Positions 27,208 to 36,089 of a stretch of DNA of 64,000 nt are shown here, piece after piece. The DNA lies in NCBI RefSeq assembly GCF_900537995.1, contig NZ_LR027880.1, positions 3,046,001 to 3,110,000 of the forward strand, given 5' to 3'. Source of the DNA: Roseburia intestinalis L1-82. GTDB lineage: Bacteria > Bacillota > Clostridia > Lachnospirales > Lachnospiraceae. Below the pieces are notes generated by a model. The model did not search any database, was not told the DNA's origin, and saw only the letters and a list, made by a program, of their open reading frames with translations. The translations under genes were made by a program, and so were the position numbers. Numbering within the stretch: position 1 is the stretch's first letter; every line of letters begins with the position of its first letter.

Positions 27208-27251
27208 TATAAAGAAAAGACGATTCCACTCAGAATCGTCTTTTCTTTATA
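27208..27251. terminator. Bidirectional intrinsic terminator
   Basis: A 19-base stem containing AAAAGACGATTC and its complement surrounds a six-base loop. T-runs are on both sides, between the convergent XRE gene and the membrane protein gene. Confidence 0.85.
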
Positions 27252-27259
27252 ATATATGC

Positions 27260-27685
27260 TTATTTTTTCCCACGCAGCAGCTTAATGATCTTCCCCTCAT
27301 ACACCACTGTCACAATAACGATCAATGCAACCGTCACCAGACTATACCCTTTATTGATCTGCACTCCGGCGACATCACAGATACTGGTAAATAAAAGACT
27401 GAGCACGAAGATCAGCTTGACTGCGCGCACCATATGAATCGTATATTTTCTTATTTTCCCACTACATATTTCTTTCGGCAGGTTATTTACCCTTTCCGGA
27501 TAACGTGCAAGCAGCGTCAGTCCAACATATACAAGGATCAGGATTGCCGCATTTAAAATAATCCCGGTAAATGATACTCCATATACGATTCCATAGTAGA
27601 TCTGCAGTCCAAGATAGACCAGTGCAGCCACGATTCCCACTGCTTCAAGCAGGAAATCAACCGTTGTCATTTCTTCTTTTTTCAA
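27260..27685 (-). CDS. Small membrane protein of unknown function
   Basis: The 141-residue product has four predicted membrane helices (about 12-30, 38-60, 85-105 and 115-132) and short charged loops. No family is recognised. The start appears to be TTG at 27683-27685, because AGGAG lies seven bases upstream; an in-frame ATG five codons later has only AAGAAG. It overlaps the end of the glycosylase gene by 29 bases, so the two are translationally close. Confidence 0.65.
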   Translation of the reverse strand: MKKEEMTTVDFLLEAVGIVAALVYLGLQIYYGIVYGVSFTGIILNAAILILVYVGLTLLARYPERVNNLPKEICSGKIRKYTIHMVRAVKLIFVLSLLFTSICDVAGVQINKGYSLVTVALIVIVTVVYEGKIIKLLRGKK

Positions 27686-28205
27686 ATGTTTTCTCCTGTT
27701 CTGTTATTTCTAAATATGTTTCAAATGCCGTTTTCCATTCCTCCGTCAGCCGCTCTAAATTCCACGCCGCATTTGCGGGGCTTGTGGACGGCAGTTTTCC
27801 AAGCGGCGGCATTCCCTCTTTATGACAGTATTTTACAAAAAGCTGATGTGCTTTTCCACCATTTGCAAAAATTCCCTGTATTTTTGCATTTGATAAGATC
27901 AGATCCATATCGTTTGGCACCACATTTCTGATGGAGCTGTCGGAAGATCCAACGATATCACAGGAATCGATCACATCCCACACTGCTATGCGATGTCTTA
28001 GCAGAAGATCCTTCTTTTCATCGATCGTCTGTGGCAGAGGTTCCTTGAAAATCCCTGCAATCACCTTCCAGAACCGGTTTTGCGGATGCCCGTAATAGAA
28101 CTGGTTTTCCCGCGACTTTACAGACGGAAAGGAACCCAGGATCAATATCCTGGATTCCTCATTGTATACAGGTAAAAACGTATGTTTTACATGTGTATAT
28201 TCCAT
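27657..28205 (-). CDS. DNA-deoxyinosine glycosylase (uracil-DNA glycosylase superfamily, family 6)
   Basis: This enzyme removes hypoxanthine, made by deamination of adenine, from DNA as the first step of base excision repair. The 182-residue product has the family signature LGSFPSVKSRENQFYYGHPQ near the N-terminus, followed by NRFWKVI. LPSTSPANA near residue 140 occupies the place of the UDG motif B. Start support is only moderate (GCGGG upstream). The gene order, with repair enzyme then small membrane protein, gives no further hint. Confidence 0.88.
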   Translation of the reverse strand: MEYTHVKHTFLPVYNEESRILILGSFPSVKSRENQFYYGHPQNRFWKVIAGIFKEPLPQTIDEKKDLLLRHRIAVWDVIDSCDIVGSSDSSIRNVVPNDMDLILSNAKIQGIFANGGKAHQLFVKYCHKEGMPPLGKLPSTSPANAAWNLERLTEEWKTAFETYLEITEQEKTFEKRRNDNG

Positions 28206-28219
28206 TTTATACCCGCTTT

Positions 28220-29194
28220 CTATTCATAATTTTTGACATTGGAGCTGTCTACTTTTTCAAATGGTACCCAGACATATAAACCATCTTCCGTAGCACCCTC
28301 TAAGGTCGTGACATCTTTTCCGGTTGCAAGTGCGATTGCTGCATAAACAGCACTCTCACCCTGTCCAACTGCGGACTGGTATACGGTAAAGTCCATCTTT
28401 CCATCTTCAATCGCTTTGCATCCGTCTGCAGTTGCATCGATTCCAAGTACCGTCACATCACTGATTCCTGCTGCATCACAGGCATCAATGATACCAAGTG
28501 CCATAGAGTCGTTGTTGCAGACAGCAACGTCACACTTCTGTCCTGTCTTTAAAAATATATTGAACATCTCTTTCGCACGATCCTGCTCCCAGTCGGCGTT
28601 ATCTTCAAAGACATAATTGATCTTTTTCCCTGATGCATTTAAAGTATCCTTTAATGACTCAGATCTTCCTTTTGTCGCGGAATGTTTTTTCGGTCCTTTT
28701 AACAACACCACATTAATCTCATCCGCAGAAGCAAATTTATCTAGAATGTACTCTGCCTGATACTGTCCTGCCACATATTCATCCGATCCAACATAAATAT
28801 ATTTCCCAGCCTGAAGTCTCGACTCATCCGGGCAGCTGTTAAAAAATACGATTGGTATATCACCTGCAAGTGCTTCTAACTCCAGCGCTGTGTCGGCATC
28901 AACCGGTCCGCATAAAATCACATCATAATTCTCACTGACCGCCTTTTTGATATGTTCCACCTGGTTTTCAATGGAATTTTCTGCATCAAATACATCCAGC
29001 TGTGCCCCACACTCTTCCGCAGTCTGCTGTGCCTGTGCCACAAGTACATTTCGGAAGGTATCCGCCTGTGATAACGACAGCAGCATTTTTAAACCTTTTC
29101 CATCAGCTGCGCCTGTCTGTGTATTTCCACCACATCCGGCAAGGCATCCTACAAGCAATGCCAGACACATGATAGTACTTATTAATTTCTTCAT
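28220..29194 (-). CDS. Sugar-type substrate-binding lipoprotein (Peripla_BP_4)
   Basis: This 324-residue protein has a lipoprotein signal ([13 protein letters not shown]; lipidated Cys about 21) and the two-lobed fold of ribose/galactose-binding proteins. Visible motifs are [44 protein letters not shown] and [20 protein letters not shown], then [12 protein letters not shown]. No permease or ATPase gene is next to it. Instead it lies 15 bases downstream of a chemoreceptor gene on the same strand. It may therefore serve as a ligand receptor for chemotaxis, like MglB or RbsB in enteric bacteria; that role is inferred. Confidence 0.88.
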   Translation of the reverse strand: MKKLISTIMCLALLVGCLAGCGGNTQTGAADGKGLKMLLSLSQADTFRNVLVAQAQQTAEECGAQLDVFDAENSIENQVEHIKKAVSENYDVILCGPVDADTALELEALAGDIPIVFFNSCPDESRLQAGKYIYVGSDEYVAGQYQAEYILDKFASADEINVVLLKGPKKHSATKGRSESLKDTLNASGKKINYVFEDNADWEQDRAKEMFNIFLKTGQKCDVAVCNNDSMALGIIDACDAAGISDVTVLGIDATADGCKAIEDGKMDFTVYQSAVGQGESAVYAAIALATGKDVTTLEGATEDGLYVWVPFEKVDSSNVKNYE

Positions 29195-29209
29195 CGCACG
29201 ATCTCCTCT

Positions 29210-31192
29210 CTATATCCGGAACTGTTTTACCTGTTCTGCAAGTTGATCTGCAGAAACAGCAAGGTTATCTGCTTCCTGTTCTACCTGGTCACTGTTCTTT
29301 GAAATATTCTTTGCCTGCTGTAACATGGATTCTGATGTTGCAAGGATCTCATCGGAACTTGCCGCCTGTTCTTCCGAAATAGCTGCAACATTCGTAGCAA
29401 CCTGATCTACCTGATTGATCTTATCAACCACATTGCCGATCAGTGTGCTTGTCTCCTGGATATTCTTAAAGATCGTATCAAATGTATCAACTGCTGTATG
29501 GATCAGCTCTGCACTGCCGGAAATATCCTGTGCACTGTTTCCTGCCTGTCTGACGGCATCTTCTACCAGATTGTTGATTTCAGTGATCAGCTCTGTGATA
29601 TGTGCTACCGAATCCGCACTGTTCTTTGCAAGTGTACCAATCTCAGCTGCAACAACTGCAAATCCTCTTCCTGCTTCGCCTGCGCGTGCAGCCTCAATTG
29701 ATGCATTTAAAGATAACAGGTTCGTCTCGTCAGCAATATCGCCAATCAGTTGGATGATCTGCACGATCTCGCCGGAAGCTGTTCCTACCTTATTAACGGC
29801 TTCCTCTAAATTATGGATGGAGACTTCAATATCAGAAAGTGCCTCGCCGACACGCTCCATATCTTTTCTGCCTTTTTCAGAAACAGCAACTGTCTCCTGC
29901 ATCCTGCTCTCGACAATGTCACTGTCACTCTTTGTATCTGCTGCCACACCTGCAAGCTGTGTCGCATTCTGTGCAATCTCATTTACAGATACCGATAACT
30001 GGTCGACTGTTGCATTCAGCTCGCTCATCGACTGTGACTGGATTCCCGCTGCAGAACTCATCTCACCGGAAACACCCTTACTTGAGTCAGCCTGATTCTT
30101 CAACTTGCCGGAAACATTTCCCATTTCGGAGATCATCTGTTTCATGGAAGCAATAAACTTCTCCACACTTTGGCTCATGACTGCGATCTCATCATTGCCT
30201 TTTGTCTTAATAGAAACCGTGAAATCACCGGAAGTCATCGCTGTGATCACTCTTGTCATTTCCTTGACAGGTTTGATTACAACATGAGTTACACGTTCGA
30301 TCAGTACACAGAGCAATGCAATACAGATCACACTGATTACGATCATAATATTACGAAGCTGTGTCAGATCCGAAAGTACAATGCTGGTCGGAATATACGA
30401 TATCAAAAGCCAGTTGGTTCCGTCTACTTCCTGAAATACCGTCATATTTCCATCAAGTGTAGCAAAATTATAGTCTTTCTCTGCAGCTTTCTCTGCCGTA
30501 AGCTGGTAAAAATGACTCTGTCCTTCTGCCCCGAGTGTCTGGGAAATAAGAGATGAATCACGGTTTGCCAGGATCACACCGCTGGTTTTATCAACCAGAA
30601 ATGCTTCCGCATCATTCATTTCAATAAAAGAGTTTACGATAATTGCAATACGGTCTAATGTCATGTCTGCTGAAATAACACGCACTTTATCAGATCCGTC
30701 ATTTAAAATACCGGAAGCACTGATCACATTCACGCCATCTGCATTCTGATAAGCTGAACCGACTGCCATATTCACCCTGGTAAGTCCTTCTTTATACCAG
30801 GTACTGTTTGTTACATCTGATTCCTTTTTTGTTGATTCTGATGCCGTTATGAGCTGTCCTGTGGAATCTGCCACATAAAGTCCCTCCGGATAATTACTGT
30901 TATAGCCATAATAACCATCCAGTATTGTCTTTAACTCTTCATCACTCGGCTTCAAATCCTCAATGATCTTCTTCGCCATCTGAAATGAAGCAAGGTTTTC
31001 ATTCAGCCATGCTTCTATCTGGGATGCCTGGTTCTCTACCGAAGACTGCAGTAAATTCTGGGAATATTTTTTGATCGTCCCTGCAGATATCTGATAAGCA
31101 GCCACAACAAGTACCACAACGATCGCAATTACGACTGGTATGATCACACCAAGTAACTTTGCCTTAATCGACACCGTTTTTTGTTTTTTCAT
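29210..31192 (-). CDS. Methyl-accepting chemotaxis protein with dCache sensor
   Basis: This 660-residue chemoreceptor controls CheA kinase activity. It has an N-terminal helix (about 12-35), an outside dCache_1 domain (about 40-275), and a second helix (about 285-305). A HAMP domain starting near VIKPVKEMTRVITAM follows, then a long coiled-coil signalling domain. The conserved hairpin tip is IGDIADETNLLSLNASIEAARAGE-like. The start at 31192 has AGAGGA upstream; an in-frame ATG at 31270 lacks one. It is followed 15 bases later by the sugar-binding lipoprotein gene, so the two probably work together. Confidence 0.93.
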   Translation of the reverse strand: MKKQKTVSIKAKLLGVIIPVVIAIVVVLVVAAYQISAGTIKKYSQNLLQSSVENQASQIEAWLNENLASFQMAKKIIEDLKPSDEELKTILDGYYGYNSNYPEGLYVADSTGQLITASESTKKESDVTNSTWYKEGLTRVNMAVGSAYQNADGVNVISASGILNDGSDKVRVISADMTLDRIAIIVNSFIEMNDAEAFLVDKTSGVILANRDSSLISQTLGAEGQSHFYQLTAEKAAEKDYNFATLDGNMTVFQEVDGTNWLLISYIPTSIVLSDLTQLRNIMIVISVICIALLCVLIERVTHVVIKPVKEMTRVITAMTSGDFTVSIKTKGNDEIAVMSQSVEKFIASMKQMISEMGNVSGKLKNQADSSKGVSGEMSSAAGIQSQSMSELNATVDQLSVSVNEIAQNATQLAGVAADTKSDSDIVESRMQETVAVSEKGRKDMERVGEALSDIEVSIHNLEEAVNKVGTASGEIVQIIQLIGDIADETNLLSLNASIEAARAGEAGRGFAVVAAEIGTLAKNSADSVAHITELITEINNLVEDAVRQAGNSAQDISGSAELIHTAVDTFDTIFKNIQETSTLIGNVVDKINQVDQVATNVAAISEEQAASSDEILATSESMLQQAKNISKNSDQVEQEADNLAVSADQLAEQVKQFRI

Positions 31193-31334
31193 AAGCTGTC
31201 CTCTCTTTTTTACATAAAATTTACAACATAAATTATAAAATCTTCGTCGTTTTTCGTCAATATGTATCACAAACCGTTTTCGCTAAAATTTATATTGTAT
31301 ACATGTATTTTTCAAGAAATCGTATGATCTTTTC

Positions 31335-31362
31335 TTGAAAATGAGACCTGCTGTGCTATAAT
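31335..31362 (+). promoter_or_regulatory. Promoter of asnA
   Basis: TTGAAA (31335-31340) and TATAAT (31357-31362) are 16 bases apart. The predicted start (about 31369) coincides with the first base of the leader hairpin. Confidence 0.7.
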
Positions 31363-31368
31363 AAATTA

Positions 31369-31459
31369 GTGTGCCATTTTCTTTTTCATACATATATCAG
31401 GCACACGGGATTGGTATCATGCCGCTGCATGCGGTTTATACCAGAGAGGAGAACCTTAG
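31369..31459 (+). promoter_or_regulatory. Structured 5' leader of asnA
   Basis: A seven-base stem GTGTGCC/GGCACAC (31369-31375 with 31400-31406) encloses 24 bases. A second stem GGTAT/ATACC (31413-31442) encloses CCGC-TGCAT-GCGG. GAGGAG follows. No T-box sequence is present and no known riboswitch is recognised. Confidence 0.5.
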
Positions 31460-32470
31460 ATGGAACATTTAATCATTCCAAAAGATTATCATTCAGAATT
31501 AAATCTGCACGATACACAGATTGCAATCAAAACAGTAAAAGATTTTTTCCAGAACCTGCTTGCACTTCGTCTGAATCTGTCCCGCGTTTCGGCTCCACTT
31601 TTTGTTGATCCGTTATCCGGTCTCAATGACAACTTAAACGGTATTGAACGTCCGGTTACTTTCGATATCAAAGAGCAGAACGGGAAAGAGGCAGAGGTTG
31701 TACAGTCTCTCGCAAAATGGAAACGCTACGCATTAAAGAAATACGGTTTCGACTACGGTGAAGGCCTGTATACCGATATGAATGCGATCCGCAGAGATGA
31801 AGACACGGATAACATCCACTCTATTTTCGTAGACCAGTGGGACTGGGAAAAAATCATCCATAAAGAGGATCGTAATATCGAGACATTAAAAGAAACAGTT
31901 ACCACTGTTTATAACTGCCTGCGCAAGACAGAAAAATATATGGCGATCCAGTACGATTATATAGAAGAGATTCTTCCACATGATATCTTCTTTATCACGA
32001 CTCAGGAATTGGAAGAAATGTTCCCTGACAACACACCAAAGGAACGTGAATATTATATTACAAAAACCAAAGGTGCCGTATGTATCATGAAGATCGGCGA
32101 TACTTTGGAAAACGGAGAGCCTCACGACGGACGTGCTCCGGATTACGATGACTGGTCCTTAAACGCAGATATCGTTGTTTACTATCCGGTACTTGACATC
32201 GCACTTGAGATTTCTTCCATGGGTATCCGGGTTGACAAGAAAGCGCTTCTCTCCCAGCTCAAAAAAGCAGGCTGTGAGGAGCGTGCAAAACTTCCTTTCC
32301 AGAAAGCGATCATCAACGAAGAGCTTCCTTATACAATCGGTGGTGGAATCGGACAGTCCCGTATCTGTATGTTCTTCCTTCGCAAGGCACATATTGGAGA
32401 AGTACAGTCTTCCCTGTGGCCGGAAGCTATCGCAAAAGAATGTGAAAAGAACGGTATTCAGCTTTTGTAA
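31460..32470 (+). CDS. asnA: Aspartate--ammonia ligase (asparagine synthetase A)
   Basis: AsnA makes asparagine from aspartate, ammonia and ATP, with AMP as product. The 336-residue length is that of the family. The N-terminal DTQIAIKTVKDFFQNLLALRL, the RVSAPLFVDPLSGLNDNLNG segment and the C-terminal TIGGGIGQSRICMFFLR (motif 3 of class II synthetases) are all present. The start has GAGGAG eight bases upstream. It is a single-gene plus-strand unit with its own promoter, folded leader and terminator. Confidence 0.97.
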   Translation: MEHLIIPKDYHSELNLHDTQIAIKTVKDFFQNLLALRLNLSRVSAPLFVDPLSGLNDNLNGIERPVTFDIKEQNGKEAEVVQSLAKWKRYALKKYGFDYGEGLYTDMNAIRRDEDTDNIHSIFVDQWDWEKIIHKEDRNIETLKETVTTVYNCLRKTEKYMAIQYDYIEEILPHDIFFITTQELEEMFPDNTPKEREYYITKTKGAVCIMKIGDTLENGEPHDGRAPDYDDWSLNADIVVYYPVLDIALEISSMGIRVDKKALLSQLKKAGCEERAKLPFQKAIINEELPYTIGGGIGQSRICMFFLRKAHIGEVQSSLWPEAIAKECEKNGIQLL

Positions 32471-32523
32471 CAGGAACGGGCATATGCTCCGCAGATATCC
32501 TGTCATCAACACTGATGCCTGAT

Positions 32524-32598
32524 AAAAAACAGGTATGTTTCAAATGTCAGCAATGAGCTTTCCCTGCTCCCTGCTGACAAAAACATACCTGTTTTTTT
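32524..32598 (+). terminator. Terminator of asnA (long nested hairpin)
   Basis: AAAAAACAGGTATGTTT pairs with AAAACATACCTGTTTTTTT, and a second stem TGTCAGCA/TGCTGACA lies inside. It ends in a run of seven Ts. Confidence 0.85.
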
Positions 32599-32610
32599 CA
32601 TCTTTCTGTT

Positions 32611-32718
32611 TTTTCAGTCCTGTGCGGTTTCCACTATCTTCCGGTCTTTTCAGTCCCGTGTGATTTCCACTATCTTCCGGTCTTTTCAATCCCGTCTGGT
32701 TCTCACTATCTCCCGTTT
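32611..32718. repeat. Three imperfect 36-bp tandem repeats
   Basis: Units at 32611-32646, 32647-32682 and 32683-32718 share TTTTCARTCCYGT and CCACTATCTTCCGG. The third overlaps the last codons of the amidase gene. Confidence 0.75.
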
Positions 32719-33596
32719 TTTTCTCCTGCTATGATTCCGTAATATTCCGGTCTTCTGTCCCGGAAAAGTCCCCATTCCAGTCGTTTTGCCCGAAGTTCAT
32801 CCAGTTCATAGGTCTGGCTCAGGATTTCTTCTTTATCTCTGGAAGCACTTAAGATCACCTCTCCTGTTTCATCCGTCAGAAATGAGGAACCATAAAATTC
32901 CAGTGCCGACTCCTGTCCGCCATTTTCCGCACATGGCTGCACTACTTCCCTGCCGATCCGGTTTGCGGCAATGACAGGCATCAGATTCGCAGCCGCATGT
33001 CCCTGCATGCAGCGTCTCCAGTGCGGCATACTGTCACATTCTAAAATCGGTTCCGAGCCGATCGCTGTCGGGTAAAACAATAATTCTGCACCGAGCAGCG
33101 CCATCGCGCGCGCTGTCTCCGGGAACCACTGATCCCAGCAGATTCCAATACCGATGCAACCGTATTTTGTATCAAACACTTTAAATCCGGTATCTCCCGG
33201 TGTAAAATAAAATTTTTCCTGATAATAATGATCATCCGGGATGTGGATTTTCCGATACACACCGAGGATCGTTCCATCTCCATCAATGCATGCGATCGAA
33301 TTATAGAGGTTATTGACATCACGCTCATAAAAGCTGATTGGAAGCACCACGCCCAATTCTTTTGCAAGACGTACTCCCATTGCCACAGCTTCACTCTCCT
33401 CCACAGTTCTTGCATAGCTGTAAAAATCATATCTGCGCTGCTGGCAGAAATATTCCCGCTCAAAAAGTTCCGGCAGTAAAATGATATTTGCGCCTTCCGC
33501 GGCAGCTTTGCGGATCATTTGTTCTGCTTTTTGTAAGTTTTTCTTGTGCTCCAGGTCGCATTTCATCTGAATTGCGGCTGCTTTTATCTGTCTCAT
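32706..33596 (-). CDS. aguB: N-carbamoylputrescine amidase
   Basis: This nitrilase-family enzyme hydrolyses N-carbamoylputrescine to putrescine, CO2 and ammonia. The 296-residue product has the Glu-Lys-Cys triad: E in ILLPELFE, K in VYRKIHIPD and C in GIGICWDQWFPE. The sequence around GDTGFKVFDTKYG and HRAANLMP-like positions matches AguB proteins. Its location directly after agmatine deiminase supports the assignment. The start at 33596 has AAAGGA eight bases upstream. It is the last gene of the polyamine operon. Confidence 0.95.
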   Translation of the reverse strand: MRQIKAAAIQMKCDLEHKKNLQKAEQMIRKAAAEGANIILLPELFEREYFCQQRRYDFYSYARTVEESEAVAMGVRLAKELGVVLPISFYERDVNNLYNSIACIDGDGTILGVYRKIHIPDDHYYQEKFYFTPGDTGFKVFDTKYGCIGIGICWDQWFPETARAMALLGAELLFYPTAIGSEPILECDSMPHWRRCMQGHAAANLMPVIAANRIGREVVQPCAENGGQESALEFYGSSFLTDETGEVILSASRDKEEILSQTYELDELRAKRLEWGLFRDRRPEYYGIIAGEKNGR

Positions 33597-33673
33597 GCGT
33601 GTATCCTTTCTGTTCTTTTTATTTTTGCACAGTGAATTAATTCTCCTATGCGGAAAGTTGTACAATAAATTCC

Positions 33674-34897
33674 CTATAAGGGAATTTGCTGTGTAATACA
33701 GTGGATGTTTCCACCGCCTGTCAGTATGTCTCTTGCGTACACCGGTATGATTTTTCTGTCCGGGCAGAGTTTTGCCATAATCTGCTGTGCACGCAGGTCG
33801 CTTTCTTCGTTTTCTCCGCCAAATACAGGCATGACTACCGCATTGTTGGAAAAATAAAAGTTTACATAGGAGGCGGCGAGCCGTTCTCCGACTTCCCTGA
33901 CATCTTCACCTTCCTCAAATTCGTATCCTTCGAGTTCTTCTTTGGTGATACAGACCGGAATATCCGGAATTGGAAGTTTGTGGATGATCAGCTTTCTGGC
34001 CTTTGCGTCCCGCACCGAACTTAGATAATCAAAACTCGCTTTCGACATCGCATACTGCGGATCATTCTGGTTATTGGTCCATGCAAGCACAACTTCACCC
34101 GGTCTTAGAAATGCACAGACATTGTCCACATGCTCGTTGGTCTCATCCTGATAGATCCCGCGTGGCAGCCATAAAACTTTCTCCACGCCAAGGTAACACT
34201 TTAACTGTTCTTCAATCTGCTCCTTTGTAAGCGATGGGTTTCTCCCCGCACTGAGCAGACAGGACTCCGTGACAAGCAATGTTCCCTCTCCGTCGCTGTG
34301 GATAGAACCGCCCTCTAACACAAACGGTTCGGCATCATAACAGTCAAACTCGAATTTTCTGCAGAAATTCCATGCAAACGCATTGTCTTTTTCATAAGAA
34401 GCATATAGTCCATCCACTTCACCGCCCCAGGCATTAAAAGACCAGTTTACACCGCGCACCTGTGAGTTTTTTACATCATCACCTGTCTGCGCCGTACCAT
34501 TTCCTGCTGCTGTCAGGTCTGAAATCTTTCCATCCGTTCTGTTTACCAGAAAGGTCGGCGCAACATCCCGCGCCCAGGAATCATCGGTCTCCATCTCAAA
34601 GACAACCACCGGATGTAAGTTTTCTTCTTTTTTCAGACTTTCCGCAAATGCTTTTGCATGGTCAATCCCCTTTTTTCCGGCAGCGACATACACTGTCTCA
34701 CTCGCGGCGATTGCACGGATCACAGCTGAAAACGCTGTTTCTGCTTCCTTCGCGCCATTTCTCCAGGAACCGGGACGCTCTGGCCAGATCATGATACATC
34801 CCTGATGCTGCTCAAACTCACCCGGCATGAAAAATCCGTCCTGTACCGGTGTTGTATCTTTTATCATCTTAGGACAGTCTGCCTTTGAAATCTTCAT
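33674..34897 (-). CDS. aguA: Agmatine deiminase
   Basis: Agmatine deiminase converts agmatine to N-carbamoylputrescine and ammonia. The 407-residue guanidine-modifying enzyme has PGEFEQHQGCIMIWPERPGS near the N-terminus and VLEGGSIHSDGEGTLL, with the catalytic acid and His region in the middle. The nucleophilic cysteine lies in GGGNIHCITQQIP at the very C-terminus, as expected. The ATG at 34897 has a perfect AAAGGAG seven bases upstream and overlaps the end of nspC by 29 bases, indicating translational coupling. Confidence 0.97.
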   Translation of the reverse strand: MKISKADCPKMIKDTTPVQDGFFMPGEFEQHQGCIMIWPERPGSWRNGAKEAETAFSAVIRAIAASETVYVAAGKKGIDHAKAFAESLKKEENLHPVVVFEMETDDSWARDVAPTFLVNRTDGKISDLTAAGNGTAQTGDDVKNSQVRGVNWSFNAWGGEVDGLYASYEKDNAFAWNFCRKFEFDCYDAEPFVLEGGSIHSDGEGTLLVTESCLLSAGRNPSLTKEQIEEQLKCYLGVEKVLWLPRGIYQDETNEHVDNVCAFLRPGEVVLAWTNNQNDPQYAMSKASFDYLSSVRDAKARKLIIHKLPIPDIPVCITKEELEGYEFEEGEDVREVGERLAASYVNFYFSNNAVVMPVFGGENEESDLRAQQIMAKLCPDRKIIPVYARDILTGGGNIHCITQQIPL

Positions 34898-36002
34898 AAC
34901 CAAACTCCTTTATCATCTCGACATCTCCATCTTCCCGTAAGACTGCAATTCCGGGCAGCGGCATCCCGTTAAATGTATTGTTTTTGACCATGGAATAAAT
35001 TGCCATATCCTCAAAGACCAGACGGTCTCCCACCTGTTTTTTCTGTGCAAAGCTGTAATCACCGATCACATCCCCGGCAAGGCAGGTCATGGAAGAAAGC
35101 CGGCAGGTATGCGGCTTTTCGCCCGGCAGATAACCGTCTTTTAGCGGCGGTCTATATGGCATTTCAAGCACATCCGGCATGTGGCATGCCGCCGATGCAT
35201 CCAGAATCAGGATATCCATTCCATTGTGTACGATATCCATAACCTCCGTGACAAGATAGCCCGCATTTAATGCGATCGCCTCACCCGGTTCCAAGTAGAC
35301 CCGGACATTATATTTTCGCCTGATCTCACAGATTAATTTCTTTAGTTCATCCAACTGATAGTCTGCTCTTGTAATATGATGACCGCCGCCTAAGTTCAGC
35401 CATTTTACCTGTTTTAAATAACTGCCAAACTTCTCCTCAAACGCATGCCAGGTCGTGATCAGATCATCCGCATTCTGCTCGCAGAGTGTATGAAAATGTA
35501 ATCCTTCGATTCCCTCCGGCAGTTGATCCGGAAATTCACTTTTAACCACACCAAGCCTTGATCCCGGTCCGCATGGATCATAGATCTCATGCCCTTCCTG
35601 TGTGGAGCACTCCGGGTTCACGCGGATCCCGGCACTTGCAGTGCACTCCTGCTGCAAAAAATAGTGCTGATACTTTTCATACTGCGCAAAGGAATTAAAA
35701 ATAACGTGATCGCAGATCTGCACCAGTTCTTCCATATCTTTTTCCTTATAAGCCGGTGCAAATACATGATTTTCCTTTCCCATCTCCTCTTTTCCAAGGC
35801 GCGCCTCAAAGATTCCGCTCGCCGTCGTTCCGCTGATATACTGCCCGATCAGCGGATACAGTGAAAACATGGAAAATGCCTTCTGTGCCAGAAGCACATG
35901 GCAGCCGGTTTCCTGTTCCAAATTCTGCAATATTTTTAAATTTTGTTTTAGCTTCTTTTCATCTACCACATAACACGGGGTAGGAATCTCCTGCCATTTC
36001 AT
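34869..36002 (-). CDS. nspC: Carboxynorspermidine/carboxyspermidine decarboxylase
   Basis: NspC removes the carboxyl group from carboxyspermidine (or carboxynorspermidine), giving spermidine. It is a PLP enzyme of the alanine racemase/ornithine decarboxylase fold. The 377-residue product has the PLP lysine in VLLAQKAFSMFS, WLNLGGGHHIT for the phosphate site, VYLEPGEAI, and the late C-[x]-AGD segment (MTCLAGDVIGDY). The start at 36002 is preceded by GGAG seven bases upstream; the in-frame ATG at 36038 is not. It follows the dehydrogenase that makes its substrate. Confidence 0.96.
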   Translation of the reverse strand: MKWQEIPTPCYVVDEKKLKQNLKILQNLEQETGCHVLLAQKAFSMFSLYPLIGQYISGTTASGIFEARLGKEEMGKENHVFAPAYKEKDMEELVQICDHVIFNSFAQYEKYQHYFLQQECTASAGIRVNPECSTQEGHEIYDPCGPGSRLGVVKSEFPDQLPEGIEGLHFHTLCEQNADDLITTWHAFEEKFGSYLKQVKWLNLGGGHHITRADYQLDELKKLICEIRRKYNVRVYLEPGEAIALNAGYLVTEVMDIVHNGMDILILDASAACHMPDVLEMPYRPPLKDGYLPGEKPHTCRLSSMTCLAGDVIGDYSFAQKKQVGDRLVFEDMAIYSMVKNNTFNGMPLPGIAVLREDGDVEMIKEFGYEDFKGRLS

Positions 36003-36089
36003 GATAATTCTCCATTTCTGCAAAAATCCGCTGCGCAAAAGCTGACAAATTTAAAATTTTATCCAACCCGTTTCACACATATTCTTATT

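Noticed and set aside
31369..31459. T-box riboswitch before asnA
   Set aside because: The conserved T-box bulge sequence is not present, and there is no antiterminator/terminator pair before the start codon.
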